Source: Podospora pseudocomata (Eukaryota; Ascomycota; Sordariomycetes; Sordariales; Podosporaceae). From it: DNA of 64,000 nucleotides. Both the position numbers and the translations under genes were made by a program. Numbering within the stretch: position 1 is the stretch's first letter; every line of letters begins with the position of its first letter. The DNA is taken from contig NC_085887.1 in NCBI RefSeq assembly GCF_035222375.1, forward strand, positions 719,501-783,500, read 5' to 3'. Below the pieces are notes generated by a model. The model was not told the DNA's origin and searched no databases. It worked only from the letters and a program-made list of their open reading frames with translations. Positions 1-11,070 of this stretch are shown one piece after another.

Positions 1-2962
1 CCTCCACGGTGCACTCTCTTTCCTCAACACAGCTCTTTCCCTGCCCACACTCTTTCATAATGACATGGTCGTTCTGATCGACAGAGTTCTCCTTCTCAGT
101 AGACACCTCCTCCTCAACCTGCTTCTCCTCAATGCATTCCTTCTCCTGAACAATATCCTTCCTCTGAACATACTTCTCCCTCAATACCTCGTTCTCGGGA
201 GAAAACTCCTTTTCACTATCGCCATCCGCATCGCGACACATCAGCCAATCATATGCCTCTTGATTGATCTTTCGAGTGGTGGATCTGCGGTAAAACTCCT
301 CGTTTCTCTTGTGCTGAGCGGCCAAGGCCTCGGTAGCTTTGCGGTGCAACAGAGCCGACTGATCGATCTCGTCCAGGTCGTCATACGCCATCGTGGGCCA
401 GTCGTCAGACAACGGGGTAGACCAATCCTCATTGTCGGGGATTTCGGCATGCAGCCAAACAACCTGTCCATTCCCGCTGCAAAGATCGTTCCCATCCCCA
501 TTCTCACTGGTAGCGGATGGTGAGCGGTCCATGCAGGCAGCGTACATCCGGCGAAGATGCTCACTTCGGTGCTTGAAATGCTCGGAATACGGCATATCTC
601 CAGACATCAGGATTATCTCCCCTAAACGCGCTCTGGTTAGAGCCACGCACAACCTATTAGGGTCGTCAAGAAAATCAGTAGATCTCTCCTTCGAGAGATC
701 CAAAAACACAAAATCAGCCTCGTGGCCTTGCGAGACATCGACTGTACGAGCTTCCACCCGCTTCTGGGCCCATTGAGGGAGTGTCCTGAGCTCCTTCTTA
801 TACCGCTGGAAGGCAGCTCTGTATGGCGATATTATGAGGACGGTGCCGGGCTCCACACTGTCCGGCTTGCGAAAATGTTGATCAGCCAGCAACTCCTTGA
901 CACGAGTCATCACCCAAGCCGCGTGGCTAGGATTCCAGCATGATGTTCCCTCCGTCTTTTCTCCGACAGATCCTTTCAAATGAACAATGAGTCTCGGTAC
1001 TCCGCACGGCTTATTGCCAATGAGCCGGCTCAGATAGTTGCGGACATGAACGAGCGGTCGGTTTTCTGTTTTTGCTGTTCCCGAGACCATGCGTCCATTG
1101 TACCAAAGACCGGATGCCAACCGATGAAGGCTGCCATAGGCACGGTGATTGATCAAGAGTTCATGACGAATCACCCCGGCCCTGGCCGCGCGTTCCATCA
1201 TCGAAATTTGCATTTGTCGCGCGTAGGGATTCTGAGAACCGGAGCCCGCAGAACCGACGTAAGGTACAGTTTGCCGATGATCGCCGCAAAATATCCAGGC
1301 GACCGGGTTGAAGTTTGCAATTGCCACCAAGTTGCACAGCTCTCGGGCATGGGGCGACTCATCAAAGAACACCAAGTCGGGCTTGAACATGCCCTTAAAA
1401 TGATTAGACGCAGCCACAGGGGTTGTCGCAATAAAGTCGGCGTCGGCTAGGGTGTCTCGGTACAGATCGTATACTAAATTGCGAAAACGGAGGGGGACCA
1501 CGAGGCATTCCTCCTCACCGAACAACTCTTCTTCCATGTACTTCTTGATCGGCTCATACTCCGTATCCTTGTGTGCTTCATAACGCTCCCAAGCCGCTTC
1601 GTCGAGACTCGGGGCTCTGCAACTGGTCTCGGAATTTTGCCCAGTGGTCATCTCTTTGACAGTCGCAAGGAATTGGTTGGTGAAGTCGGCATTGGAAATT
1701 CCGCCCGCCGCGGCGTCCTCCGCTTGGTTCAGCTTAGAGCTCCGGTTCACCTCAAAACCCCAACCCTTCATCCGAATGATCGACTTCTTCATGCCCAGAT
1801 CTTGGTACAGGCGGACCATTCGGTTCGCAACATCGTCGACAGGACTGTTCATATCGACGATGAACAAAACCTTTGCCGACTCATTCGGACGCTTCCCAAA
1901 TCGTACCATGGGCTCAGATTGAGCCATGGCGATAGTGAACAGATTGAAGTGCGTCTTACCCGCACCAGGCCCCCCTGGGAGAACACAAATACCGCATGGT
2001 AGATGGTCAAAGCCGTGAAGATAAGCCTCCTTCTGCTGTTGGTTTAGCATCTGAAACCTCTTGCCGAGGGGCGTCTCAAACCAGCCAGGCCGGTCAAGAG
2101 CCTTCTTCATGTGTGGCAGTTTGTCGTGAAGGTTGACACGGAAAGCAGGGTTTGTCAAGGTGACAAAGTAGTTGAATGCGTCCAGTTGTCGATCCGTCGC
2201 GTTCTGGTAACGACCGTGGAGAGACTCTAACGCTCCAATTTCAGAATCTTTGGTTGATTCCGAGGCGAAGAGATGGAAATTGACCTTGACGACGTTGGTT
2301 GGGTTCAGTTGAGAGGCCAGATCATTTTGGTCTGCGACAATCTTGTGATCGTGAGAATCGCAACGCAAACCAGAAGAGTTCCCAACCGAGGAGGCGATGG
2401 GTGAAATGGTTGATGAGGAGGCTGCTGGGGAGAGACGCTTGGGACTAGTGGCCGCCGAACTGGAGGATGACCCAGTAGAGTCGATAATGGGTTTGTCCAA
2501 GACCTCATGATGCTGTGCAGTCGGAACGGTTACTTTGTATGCGGGAAGCTTTGCCAGCGGCGAGCTGCTCGATCCCAGAATGGCAACTGGATTCTCAATG
2601 CGAGCCACATCCCAGTATCCACTGAAAGTACCATCCGCAAAGGCGATTCTCACTTTGCCACCTCCACCTTGGGACGGCATCTTGCTTTCGCCGTTGGAGC
2701 CTGGCTGAACGAGAAGGAGGTATTCGCTGCGCTTTATGGTTTGCCGAATACGAGTAATGAGCCTGTTAAAAAGGCCATGTTAGTACTTGATAGAGCAGGG
2801 GACTTGAATGAAGACAACATACCAAGCATCGAACTTGAGGTCCTGCCCATTGATCTCATCGATCAACCGCGCATCTTGAAGGAACTCATGCTCCGTTCCA
2901 GCCTTGTGAATGCGCGCAAATTCGGCGACAGAGCTGAAATTATAAATGGGAGAGGACTCCAT
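1..2962 (-). CDS. SF1 UPF1-like helicase (3' end outside window)
   Basis: Superfamily 1 NTP-dependent nucleic-acid helicase of the UPF1/DNA2/SEN1 group. Exon 1 is 2823-2962 and exon 2 runs from 2762 off the left edge. The 60-base intron has a GTATGT donor, TACTAAC branch and TTTAACAG acceptor, and splits a Trp codon. About 966 residues are visible. In order: Walker A GGPGAGKT at 1952-1975; motif II VFFDESP near 1350-1380; motif III GDHRQT; the NHRAYGSLHRLAS block; motif V VDVSQGHEADFV; motif VI CVALTRAR near 630-655. Residues 1 to about 330 have no motif I recognise. After motif VI comes an acidic, Glu/Lys/Cys-rich tail with degenerate short repeats that continues past base 1. RNA versus DNA substrate cannot be told. 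The helicase call is firm; the subfamily is open. Confidence 0.9.
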
Positions 2963-4103
2963 GATGGTCGACTGATGCTGTATAGGTGTTGTGTTAGTGA
3001 CTCAGGTCGCGTGCTTGGAATTTGCGAAACAGGGAGCCTTCTGAGAGTCCGACAAGAATGGAAGGGAAGCCGGTGGGGTGGTGGGGGAGAATGTCGTGGT
3101 TGTGCCTTCCAAAATGGATGACGGGGGTTGCGGTGGGTGAGATATGCAAAGCCCAATGGAAACCCAAGAGGCTGAAATGCAAAAAGAGGCGATTGGAAAG
3201 AAGCAATTGATGCGGTGAAAAAACAACAAAAGACTAGCTCCTTTGGTGCTTGGGACAAAAGAAGAGAGAGGAGGAAGAAGGGAAGAAATTCCCACGCAGC
3301 CTGCCTTCATGGCAGAGAAGAAAAAAAGACTGCTCCGCCAGAGATTGTGGGGCAAGTCTGTCAGTCTATTCACTTCCTCATTCACCCGCCATCACAATAG
3401 GTGATCTCCTATTGTGCTCTTGCTCTTGATGTGCTCATTAGCCATTTTAGTGGACGGCTGGGACGACTGTGCTCCAGAAGTGAACGAGGGTGCTCCGCGT
3501 GTGGGTGAACGTGCCTCGTGAGTGGGTGAATGAGGTCGGCGCAAGTGGGTGGATTTGGTCGGCGTGAGGGCAGGTTGCTCAACGCGGCTGGGAGCAAGTC
3601 GATCAGTCGTGCTCAGCGGCAGAGAAAATTCTTCAGTGGTTGGAAGCCAATCAAATTGCTCATCTTGACCAAAAGTTCAGACAAGATGTCGATGCCCGAG
3701 GTTTGGCAGAGCGACGGTGTATTCAGGTGGAATCATCATGCTTTTTGGGAGGAAGACAGAAGTAGTGGAAAGAAGCAGGTGGTAAGTGCCAGTATATTTA
3801 GGTGAAGTCGGTTCTGTACAGATTGATTTTGGCAACCGCAGCAGACAAGGAAGGTGCCAGTTCATCAGTCTGGGTGCTACAGAGGTTGAAATGCCAAAAG
3901 AAAAAAACCAAGGGTATATTGCTAAATATCGAAAACACATTAACTATTGCTATCTTGCTGGGGGATCCCAGCAGACTCCTCTGTCTCGGCCACTTCCCTT
4001 ATCCTAGCCAACTTCCAAACAATCCATCTGTGTTTAAACTTTGAACTTTGAACCTCCATTATCATGAGCTCTTGCTTGTCATCATGTGCCATCACGATCA
4101 TCA
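2963..4103. other. intergenic, no gene seen
   Basis: Upstream region of the minus-strand helicase and downstream region of the minus-strand membrane protein. Only short overlapping frames without family features occur. The part nearest 2963-3400 probably holds the helicase promoter and leader. Confidence 0.6.
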
Positions 4104-5822
4104 TCAATCCACCAATGCCGGCTGTTCGGACCTCCCTGCTTGACCCCCCTTCTCACGTCGATAGTAGTGGATATGCCGCTCGTCATGCTGATTGCCTCGG
4201 CGACGCTTGCGAAGGATGGCCGCAACAAACGCCCCGATCACACTGAGTAGCGTCAACACCAGAGAATACAACCCAATCAAGAAGCCAAGGATCTCCGAAG
4301 TCTCGCGAAGAGGCGGCCGAGCAAAATCCAACGGCATGTTGTTGTTGGGGCCTTGCCTGTTGATGGTCAGCTCGGCACAGACGATCGTGACCAACAACAG
4401 CACAGCTAGCAAAACGGCCCAGGGGATATTCCACAGGGTGAACTGAATTGGCGAGGTTGTTCTGCTTTGGTATCGATGTCTGATTGTTCGGGACTGAGTC
4501 TGGTGAATGCAGGAAAGGATCTCCTGCGTGTGTCGACCACGAGCTTTGCAAGAGTAGCCTGGTGAGCTCCGGACATCATAGACGTACTCCCCTTGACCTG
4601 ATTCGACTGACTTCTTGCCCTTCCTCTTCCTCTCCTTCTGGCGTAGACCAAGTGCAGCGGGGCCAAAAAAGCTGACAAACAAGATAAACAGGGCAACGGC
4701 CGTGGTGATGACAGCGACGATGCAAACTCCGACGGTCCAGACCCGAAGAAAGGTGGCAAACCCTGCATCTGCGAAAGGCTTCTTCGACGCCAGGACAAAG
4801 TAAACGGTTGGAACATTGTCACAGGCGCCACCTTGCTTGTTGCCATTGCGGAGAAGTGGCCAGTTCAGTGCCGCCGTCCCAAACATGTACATCGACCAGA
4901 TCAAGAGCCCAATGGCAGCCGTCAGCTGGTCTTTGTAACTGGTTGTCAGCAAGAAATGCCGGAAGGCATTCTTGGGTCGTCGTGCTCGGCGCTTGATGAC
5001 GAGTTCTTCAGACGCAATGAGGGCAACCTCATGCTCAGCGGCTCGGGCTTCGGCCACGGAGTGGTGGGAATGGACCAATGCCGCAACGTAGAGATCCCGG
5101 AGCTTGTCAATATCGGCGCGGGTGGGAGCGGCTGCAATTTCCTCGATCAACTCAGTGTTGTAGACTGTTGTCACGGCCCCTCCGTCGGTGTTGTTCCCCA
5201 GCTGAGAGCCGTCCTCGGCCGGGACCTCGATCTGCTCATGCCAGTGGGAGACGTAGTGCTGTACCGCATGAACAAGGGCTTCTTGTGCAGCGTCATGATC
5301 TGCGTCTGCTTCCTCCGCCGCCGCATGTAGAGCAAATGCTTTCAAAACATCGGAATAGGCTCGTGCTCGTGCCACATCCAGCTCTGTCACTGCTGACTGT
5401 CGACAACGCTGAAGACGCTCTCGATATTCTGTGTCGGTCTTGGCTCCCCGCCTCCCATCAACCACCAATGCCTGTCGGAAGAGAACAGTGAAGACGAAGT
5501 AGACTGGATACCAGAGCACGAGCTGGATCAAGATGGCGTAGTCAATGATAATCAAATTGTAGTCCACAACGTTGAGGAACATGGACAGAAAGAGGGACAG
5601 GGCCAGAATACCCCATGCGCCGTGCCATAAACGGAATTGCTTGTCAACGCCAAACAGGACGGCAAGAATGGCAGCGATATAAAGCAAGTAGAATCCAGCA
5701 CGAATTCCCGTGCCGATGAGCATCTGATCACCAAAGATATGACATGGTTGAAAAGAGGTCACCGCACTCAGCTCGTCGGTCCCCACGAAGCCGGTGCTGG
5801 TGATGCCCACGAAGTAGCCCAT
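4104..5822 (-). CDS. multipass membrane protein, function unknown
   Basis: Single-exon protein of about 572 residues from the ATG at 5822; the frame stays open to 5906 but begins there with GTG. Near the N-terminus, GTGIRAGFYLLYIAAILAVL starts the first of three or four hydrophobic helices. A hydrophilic Ala/Glu/His-rich middle of about 170 residues, probably cytosolic, follows. Then come two helices (around LTAAIGLLIWSMYMFG and VGVCIVAVITTAVALF), a basic Lys/Arg stretch, and two more helices near the C-terminus (WAVLLAVLLLVTIVC and LVLTLLSVIGAFVAAIL). The tail is basic and His-rich. It resembles lineage-specific fungal 'integral membrane protein' entries; no transporter or enzyme motif is visible. 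The gene is a convincing ORF; its role is unknown. Confidence 0.75.
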   Translation of the reverse strand: MGYFVGITSTGFVGTDELSAVTSFQPCHIFGDQMLIGTGIRAGFYLLYIAAILAVLFGVDKQFRLWHGAWGILALSLFLSMFLNVVDYNLIIIDYAILIQLVLWYPVYFVFTVLFRQALVVDGRRGAKTDTEYRERLQRCRQSAVTELDVARARAYSDVLKAFALHAAAEEADADHDAAQEALVHAVQHYVSHWHEQIEVPAEDGSQLGNNTDGGAVTTVYNTELIEEIAAAPTRADIDKLRDLYVAALVHSHHSVAEARAAEHEVALIASEELVIKRRARRPKNAFRHFLLTTSYKDQLTAAIGLLIWSMYMFGTAALNWPLLRNGNKQGGACDNVPTVYFVLASKKPFADAGFATFLRVWTVGVCIVAVITTAVALFILFVSFFGPAALGLRQKERKRKGKKSVESGQGEYVYDVRSSPGYSCKARGRHTQEILSCIHQTQSRTIRHRYQSRTTSPIQFTLWNIPWAVLLAVLLLVTIVCAELTINRQGPNNNMPLDFARPPLRETSEILGFLIGLYSLVLTLLSVIGAFVAAILRKRRRGNQHDERHIHYYRREKGGQAGRSEQPALVD

Positions 5823-6590
5823 CGAGTGCAAGTGAGTGGCGATGTTGCTGTGGTGCCAGGATGTGTTGATGATAGAGGATGGAGTTTGACTTCCAGGGAA
5901 ACCCACAGGGAAATGGACGAGGGGCTCCTGAGAGGGGACATGCTCATCTCATGAAGGCTGCCGACTGGCCTGATAGTCATTCACCAACCGGGGGGTCGAC
6001 ACACGCATGTGCGACATCTGCAGCCCAATACGACCCCGGCTCCGAGATGGATGAGGTGGGCTTGCTGTGACGAAGCTGAAGGGCAGACGGCCTCGGGCCC
6101 GTGATGGCGGCGCAAGCGGCAGGCGTGAGAGTCGTGATTGGGCAGTCCAGGTTGTAGATGCAGCCCCGCGAGGTTGGGCCAATTGAAGACTTGGCACTCC
6201 CTCTCGCCCGATCGGCATTGGGCAGTGTGCCCAACCTCATCCCTTCTGCAGCCACGAACAACACCACACCGCCTTGGACAACTCAGACCCACGACGACTC
6301 CAATCAGGAGCTGCCCCTCGTTGGCGGGCTGCAGTCGCATGCAGCGGGGTTCAATATTCGGGGCTTCAACTTCTAGCCCATCAGATGACGCCACGGACTT
6401 TTTGACCAAAAGAAAACCTGATGGTTCCTGCCAGGGTCACATCTTGGTTCCCAAAGAACTCTTAGCTCCCATGCTTTATGATGTCGGCGTCTTGTTCCTG
6501 AGCAAGCGTGACTCGGATAAGAATGAGGCTCGCTGCCTCTCCTCTCTTGGCAGTGCTTTCGAAATCTGTACCTCCAACATCATTTTGAAA
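5823..6590. other. divergent promoter region, no gene seen
   Basis: Shared upstream space between the minus-strand membrane protein and the plus-strand GPI-anchored protein. Open frames on both strands here have no Met-led, family-like sequence and are best read as chance frames over leaders. Confidence 0.55.
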
Positions 6591-7534
6591 ATGTCGACAA
6601 AAAGTGTCCTCTTTGCAGGCGTCCAGCTCTTGGTGGTGGTCTGCTCTGCGCAAAAGAACGAGTTCTTCCGGTGGAACACACCGAGGGCAGCTGGCCTGGA
6701 AGGACCATCCCTCGATCGTCGTCAGACAACTCCTCCTGGCTATCATCCCGAGTTTGGCTCATGCGGTAGCGGTACAACTTGCGAAAATGCCTGCGGTGCA
6801 AACTGGCTGTCGTGCAGGGCGTCGACGGAGCTGTCGTTGTTCTGCTACAACCAAGTGGATCTAGGTCAAAGCTGTTGTGAGAATGGCTCAGGGCGTGCCT
6901 GTGACCGTGGATACTATTGCGCATGGAAAGAACTCGGCGGAAGAGTATGGTGCTGTGAAGATGTGAGCTAGCCACTGTTTGTTGGAGATTGCCGAAAGAT
7001 TGTCTGACACCTGTTACTAGGGCCAAAGTCTGGAAGAATGCGGTGTGGGTGAAGGGACCACGTCTGCACCCCCTTCATCCTCCACGGCAACCCCCTCGGC
7101 GGGCCCAAGCGGCTCAACAGACACCACAACCACACCAACGGACACAGAGAGCGACTTTCCTACCGCAACAGACAGTCAGTGTGTCCCCTCCACCGTCACC
7201 TCATGGGGAACAACCACCGTGGTCTCAACCTTTGAAGTGACCGTCACTGTTGGGACTGGCGAGTGCAACACGGCATCAACTGTGACTTCCCCCCCAGGCA
7301 GCTCATCCTGGACCGACACCACGATAACGAAGCCACCAACATCCCAAACAACTCACAGACCTACGGTATGTATACGTATTAATGCCCTGGTTTGATGCCT
7401 TGCCATTCATTCGCTGACTGCTTGGGACTTAGAACTCAACGATGACCTCGCCTATCGTCACCGCAGGCAGCAGTGATTTGAGAGTCAATCTTGGCTCATT
7501 GGCACTTTTTGTGCTCGGAGTGATGCTGTACTAA
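6591..7534 (+). CDS. secreted Cys-rich GPI-anchored protein
   Basis: Predicted cell-wall or plasma-membrane surface protein of 272 residues. Exons 6591-6962, 7021-7365 and 7433-7534; introns carry GTGAGC/TTACTAG and GTATGT/CTTAG, and phases join exactly. Residues 1-21 form a signal peptide (VLFAGVQLLVVVCSA). Residues of roughly 50-124 hold about a dozen cysteines in a compact pattern (CGSGTTCENACGANWLSC, then CCENGSGRACDRGYYC and WCC), which suggests a disulfide-knotted domain. Exon 2 is a Thr/Ser/Pro-rich, probably O-glycosylated stalk with one further Cys pair. Exon 3 ends in a hydrophobic tail (LGSLALFVLGVMLY) after a small-residue stretch, typical of a GPI signal. A longer frame open from 6138 has no signal peptide and was not used. 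The ligand is unknown. Confidence 0.82.
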
Positions 7535-7981
7535 AGTTGAATATGAAAGCTACCTATGTGGGTGCGTGAATATGACTGCAAATGTGTGAAATGACGACAT
7601 GACGATTGGCTGGCAGCTGAGGTTTATGGTCAGGTTGGATCCTTAGTTGATACCCGGGGGTTGATGGTTAGCTAATACATAATTTTTCTTTTCTCCTTTC
7701 CTTTCTGCGCTTATACTTGCCTCTGCTTGGCCTGACGGGTGTTGGGCTATCTGTACCCTGCGATCTCAAACCCGAACGGCCCCTCTGCATCACGGACATT
7801 TCGTGCGACCAGTTTGATCATCCCGCATTTTGAATCGGCTAAGAGACGGGAGAGCTTTTGAATGCCCACCATGGATGGATTGCACCTTTCCGCAGTATGT
7901 ATAAGATGCTCACGCAACTGCGCATCGATGCCAACAAACTTTCTCGGTTCACCAGGTCATTGCATCATTGATTAGTTCAAC
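7535..7981. other. intergenic, promoter of GH131 gene
   Basis: Same-strand spacer between the GPI protein and the GH131 gene. No ORF. A TATA-like element lies near its right end. Confidence 0.55.
7900..7905 (+). promoter_or_regulatory. TATA-like element
   Basis: TATAAG, 82 bases upstream of the GH131 start codon, at a spacing common for inducible fungal secreted-enzyme genes. Confidence 0.4.
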
Positions 7982-8961
7982 ATGCACAAACACGGAATTC
8001 CTCTTCTCTTCGCTTCGCTGGTTACCTCCGTTTCTGCCCAGAGCTGCCGTCTTCAGTTTGATGGCCGCGTTCCGCCAAGCTTCGGTGTCGCTGGTTTCGA
8101 CACTCCAAATAACTTTTTCAGCGAGACCAATGTGCTCGGAGCTGGGCTCAGCTTCAGCCAGCTCATCCAGCTGCCCGCCATCTCTGCTTCTCTGGTGCGT
8201 TCATCCATCCCGAATCTGCTCCTTATGCGTGCGAAAGATACCAACCAGGAAGCAGTTCGACATTGAGACTATTCCCATAGAAGTGACCATCAGTGACGCG
8301 TCCATCTTCAACGGCCAGACTGGTTTCCGTCGCGCTGAGCTCCTTCCTGCCAGCAACTCTGGCATCGACGACAGCACCACAGGCATCAAGACCCTCCATT
8401 TCAGCATAGGCAAGGACGCACAACGCCCGCTGAATCTGTCTCACGAATATCAGCTGGTGTTTCTTGAAAGCAACGATTTTAGCACCAATCAGTTCGTCTT
8501 GAAAACGGGCAGCATTCTGGGTGGTGACACAGCTGTCGACCCTGATACCCTACAGTTCTTTGGAGATGTCAACCAAACCCCATCAAAACTTCTCTTCAGC
8601 GTCCCATTTCTGGACGGTGTTTTCCACAACTTTGCTGTTACACTAGACTTTGACGCCCTGTGGGTCTCGCTCTACTATCTAGTCACAAGTCTTTGAGCTT
8701 ATAACTGACGGACAGAACAACAGCACTACCCAGGTCTTTTTTTCAGCCGGCGGGGATCCCCTTGAGGCCGTGACCCAGGTCATCTCCAACAACGTCAGCG
8801 GGCAAGGACAGTTCTACTTTGGCTTGCTCAAAAAGCTGACTGATGCGGTTGGCGATATTACAAGAAACGGGTTTCAAGAAGACGGTATCGACGAGGGCAT
8901 CATCTTTGACGGCATCTTCCAAGAGGACAGCTCGGCGGGTTGCGTCAGCTTGCGGCCGTGA
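7982..8961 (+). CDS. GH131 family glucanase
   Basis: Secreted beta-glucanase-type glycoside hydrolase family 131 protein, 284 residues. Residues 1-19 are a signal peptide ending VSA. The mature part carries the family's hallmark blocks: CRLQFDGRVP, GAGLSFSQLIQLPA, EVTISDASIFNGQTGFRRAE, STTGIKTLHFS, LNLSHEYQLVFLE, FSTNQFVLKTG and FHNFAVTLDFD. Exons 7982-8194, 8256-8659 and 8724-8961. Intron 1 is GTGCGT...AAGCAG; intron 2 is GTGGGT...AACAG. These choices give the best fit to the family (SASL-FDIET and LDFDAL-TTQVFF). Another acceptor at 8715 paired with a weak donor at 8664 would insert WNNS. GH131 enzymes act on beta-1,3/1,6 and beta-1,4 glucans, so plant or fungal wall glucan is the likely substrate. 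Confidence 0.88.
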
Positions 8962-9186
8962 TCACCACTCCCTTCTCCGCGGAATTTTTCAGCCATTTTC
9001 AAACGTCATTCACAACCCCCAAGTGCCTTTCTAGACAATTTTTGCACTCCTTTTAGGGGCCTCAAGAGATATTCAACAGTTGGTTATTTCATTTTGGCTT
9101 TTCAGAACACATTAGTGGCTCCGAGAGCGCCGTTTTTGTTATCCAGTATGATTGGGGTATCTCTAAATCAAATTGTCGCTAATATG

Positions 9187-11070
9187 TCACCGTTGACTTT
9201 CCCTGTCCGCCTCCTTCTCTTTATCCCTTTGCCGGTCCACAAATGGATTATCAGCAGGCATCTCGTATACGCCCGGTGAGTCCGGTGCCTCGCTGAACTG
9301 GGACAGATCCCGCGCCGTCCTCACGGTCCTCACACTTGTTACACTTCTCGAGTCCAGCTCCAGGACTGTGCTATCGCCTATCTCCACAAACGGCTTCTCC
9401 GGGTAAGGGCATATTTTTGCTTCAACCTTGTCCCGGATGCCCAATTCACTCACGGACTTCATTTCAGAATCCGACGGCTGCTCCCCCGATAACTGCTGCG
9501 CCCCCCTACCCCGTTGTCTCCGCCGCCAGACAAACCAGCCAACAGCCGTGAGTAGACCAACAACCGCTAGGGTCCCAGTGATGATACCTGCCAGAGCTCC
9601 CGGGCTGAGAGTGGACTCGGTATCAGGAATCACAAGCTCCGGCCATTGTTTCCGCCAGCTATTGACGAATGCCTTGACGGGCAGACCGGTCATGTTTCGA
9701 TCTGTGGGCTCCAAGGATCGTGTCACACTTTGTTCCATATCAGGGCCTGGGGCCTGCGCCAGAAACGTGACGTTTGTGTCGTAGTTGACGCCAAAGAAAG
9801 CTCCCTGGAGAAAAGCTCGGCCAAGTTCCCAGATGCCGGTGTTGTAGCTGTCGGTGTCGTGGCATGGAAAATAGGGGACCGGCTCGTCGACAATCGGTGC
9901 CTCCAGTGTGAGATTGAGCAGTTTGAATGGGATTTTGATGGTGATGTTGGCTGCTGTTGAGTCGAGGAAGGTGAAAGCCATGTAGCCGCCAAAGTTCATC
10001 ACCGTGTCGTAACGGGGGTCTGTTGTGTCCCAGAGATAATACCCGAGGTCTTCCTTCCATACAACAGGGAGCTTCGTCGCTGCGTTGGCGCACACGGGAG
10101 GAGGGAGGTAGATGCCGGGAACTGCTGGGTTGGGAATGGCGATGATGCCGTTTTCTGATGGCTGCATGAATCGCGCGAGACCGACTCTGCTCGCTTCGTC
10201 TGGTACTGGGTTGGGCCACACGCTCCCGTCTTCCCTGTCCTTCTCTGTGGCGCCCTCGTATCCGATGCTGACGTCGGTGAGATAGGTGACTGGCAGGCCA
10301 GTTGTCTTTGTGAAGACGCCTACGGGACCTATAACTCTGTTTTCTTCGTATCCCCCCAAGATTAGCGAACCCCGCTGCTTCAGTGGTACGCTCGCGATGT
10401 GCAGCCCAAACGAGCTGGACGATATGAGACCGGCCTCCTTCATCTGGACCAGAACGCTCGTCCCGCGAAAGTTCAGGTCGCTCGGTCGTCCAAAGCCTAG
10501 GACCCCGACGGTCGGCTTAGACGTTCTGTTGTTGGGATAAGTGATGACGGATGAGTCCATCACATAGATCGTGGCCTGGACGTTGGCGTACCCGGGCTCC
10601 TCGAATCGCAGGTTGGTAAAGGTCATTGCGTCGACAACCATGAGGCCGGATGTCCTGTGGTTGGAGTTCAGATCTGCGAAGCGGAAAAGGGCCGAGGCGT
10701 TGTCTTCGGATGTGCCCTCGGTGATCTTGAGGAATGGTTCGGATGCGTTGCCGGAGCGGGTGATGTTGTACTTGCCACCAGCCTTGGTCGAGTGAAGGGC
10801 TACCATCGAGGCCGCCGTAGGCCAGACCGCCACAGTGGGACCCTCGAGAGGCACGAGGTGGGACTTGCGCTCATGGCTCCCGAGCAGGACGCCGACAGCC
10901 TGCCATGGTCCATCTGGGCCGTAGGTACCTGAGCCAAAGATGTCGAAGTCGGTGGTGAAAGGCATGGAAAGAAATTTTGCGTCGGCAACGTCTCCCAAGG
11001 ACAAAGCAATGAGGGTCAACAAGGTCGCTGCCCTCGATCCAGAAGCCGAACCCGCCATCGCTGTTATCAT
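9187..11070 (-). CDS. membrane-anchored aspartic protease-like protein, active site apparently lost
   Basis: Single-exon pepsin-fold-like surface protein. The frame is open from a non-ATG at 11235; the useful starts are ATG 11070 or 11058, each followed by a signal peptide (TLLTLIALSLGDVADA). About 626 residues. The lumenal part has pepsin-like order: an N-lobe with VGVLGFGRPSD, a C-lobe with GSLILGGYEENRV, then PAVPGIYLPPPVC and ELGRAFLQGAFFGVNYDT near the C-terminal lobe. The expected D-T-G and D-S/T-G triplets are absent: the first region reads AVGVLLGSHERKSH and the second GIIAIPNPAVPG. Multiple N-x-S/T sites follow secretion. One transmembrane helix (LAGIITGTLAVVGLLTAVGW) is followed by a basic cytosolic tail of about 100 residues. 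Likely a non-catalytic homologue; the fold is inferred from pattern only. Confidence 0.75.
   Translation of the reverse strand: MITAMAGSASGSRAATLLTLIALSLGDVADAKFLSMPFTTDFDIFGSGTYGPDGPWQAVGVLLGSHERKSHLVPLEGPTVAVWPTAASMVALHSTKAGGKYNITRSGNASEPFLKITEGTSEDNASALFRFADLNSNHRTSGLMVVDAMTFTNLRFEEPGYANVQATIYVMDSSVITYPNNRTSKPTVGVLGFGRPSDLNFRGTSVLVQMKEAGLISSSSFGLHIASVPLKQRGSLILGGYEENRVIGPVGVFTKTTGLPVTYLTDVSIGYEGATEKDREDGSVWPNPVPDEASRVGLARFMQPSENGIIAIPNPAVPGIYLPPPVCANAATKLPVVWKEDLGYYLWDTTDPRYDTVMNFGGYMAFTFLDSTAANITIKIPFKLLNLTLEAPIVDEPVPYFPCHDTDSYNTGIWELGRAFLQGAFFGVNYDTNVTFLAQAPGPDMEQSVTRSLEPTDRNMTGLPVKAFVNSWRKQWPELVIPDTESTLSPGALAGIITGTLAVVGLLTAVGWFVWRRRQRGRGAQQLSGEQPSDSEMKSVSELGIRDKVEAKICPYPEKPFVEIGDSTVLELDSRSVTSVRTVRTARDLSQFSEAPDSPGVYEMPADNPFVDRQRDKEKEADRESQR

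Noticed and set aside
4450-4610. Possible 145-base intron (GTACGT...AATTCAG) in the membrane protein gene
   Set aside because: Its length is not a multiple of three and removal would destroy the downstream membrane helices; the unspliced frame is continuous.
5949-6409. Overlapping frames on both strands between the membrane protein and GPI protein genes
   Set aside because: No conserved motif, no splice support and arginine/proline-rich random-looking composition; best read as promoter and leader.
8195-8237. 43-base version of GH131 intron 1
   Set aside because: Too short, and inserts residues not expected in the family; the acceptor at 8255 gives a clean join.
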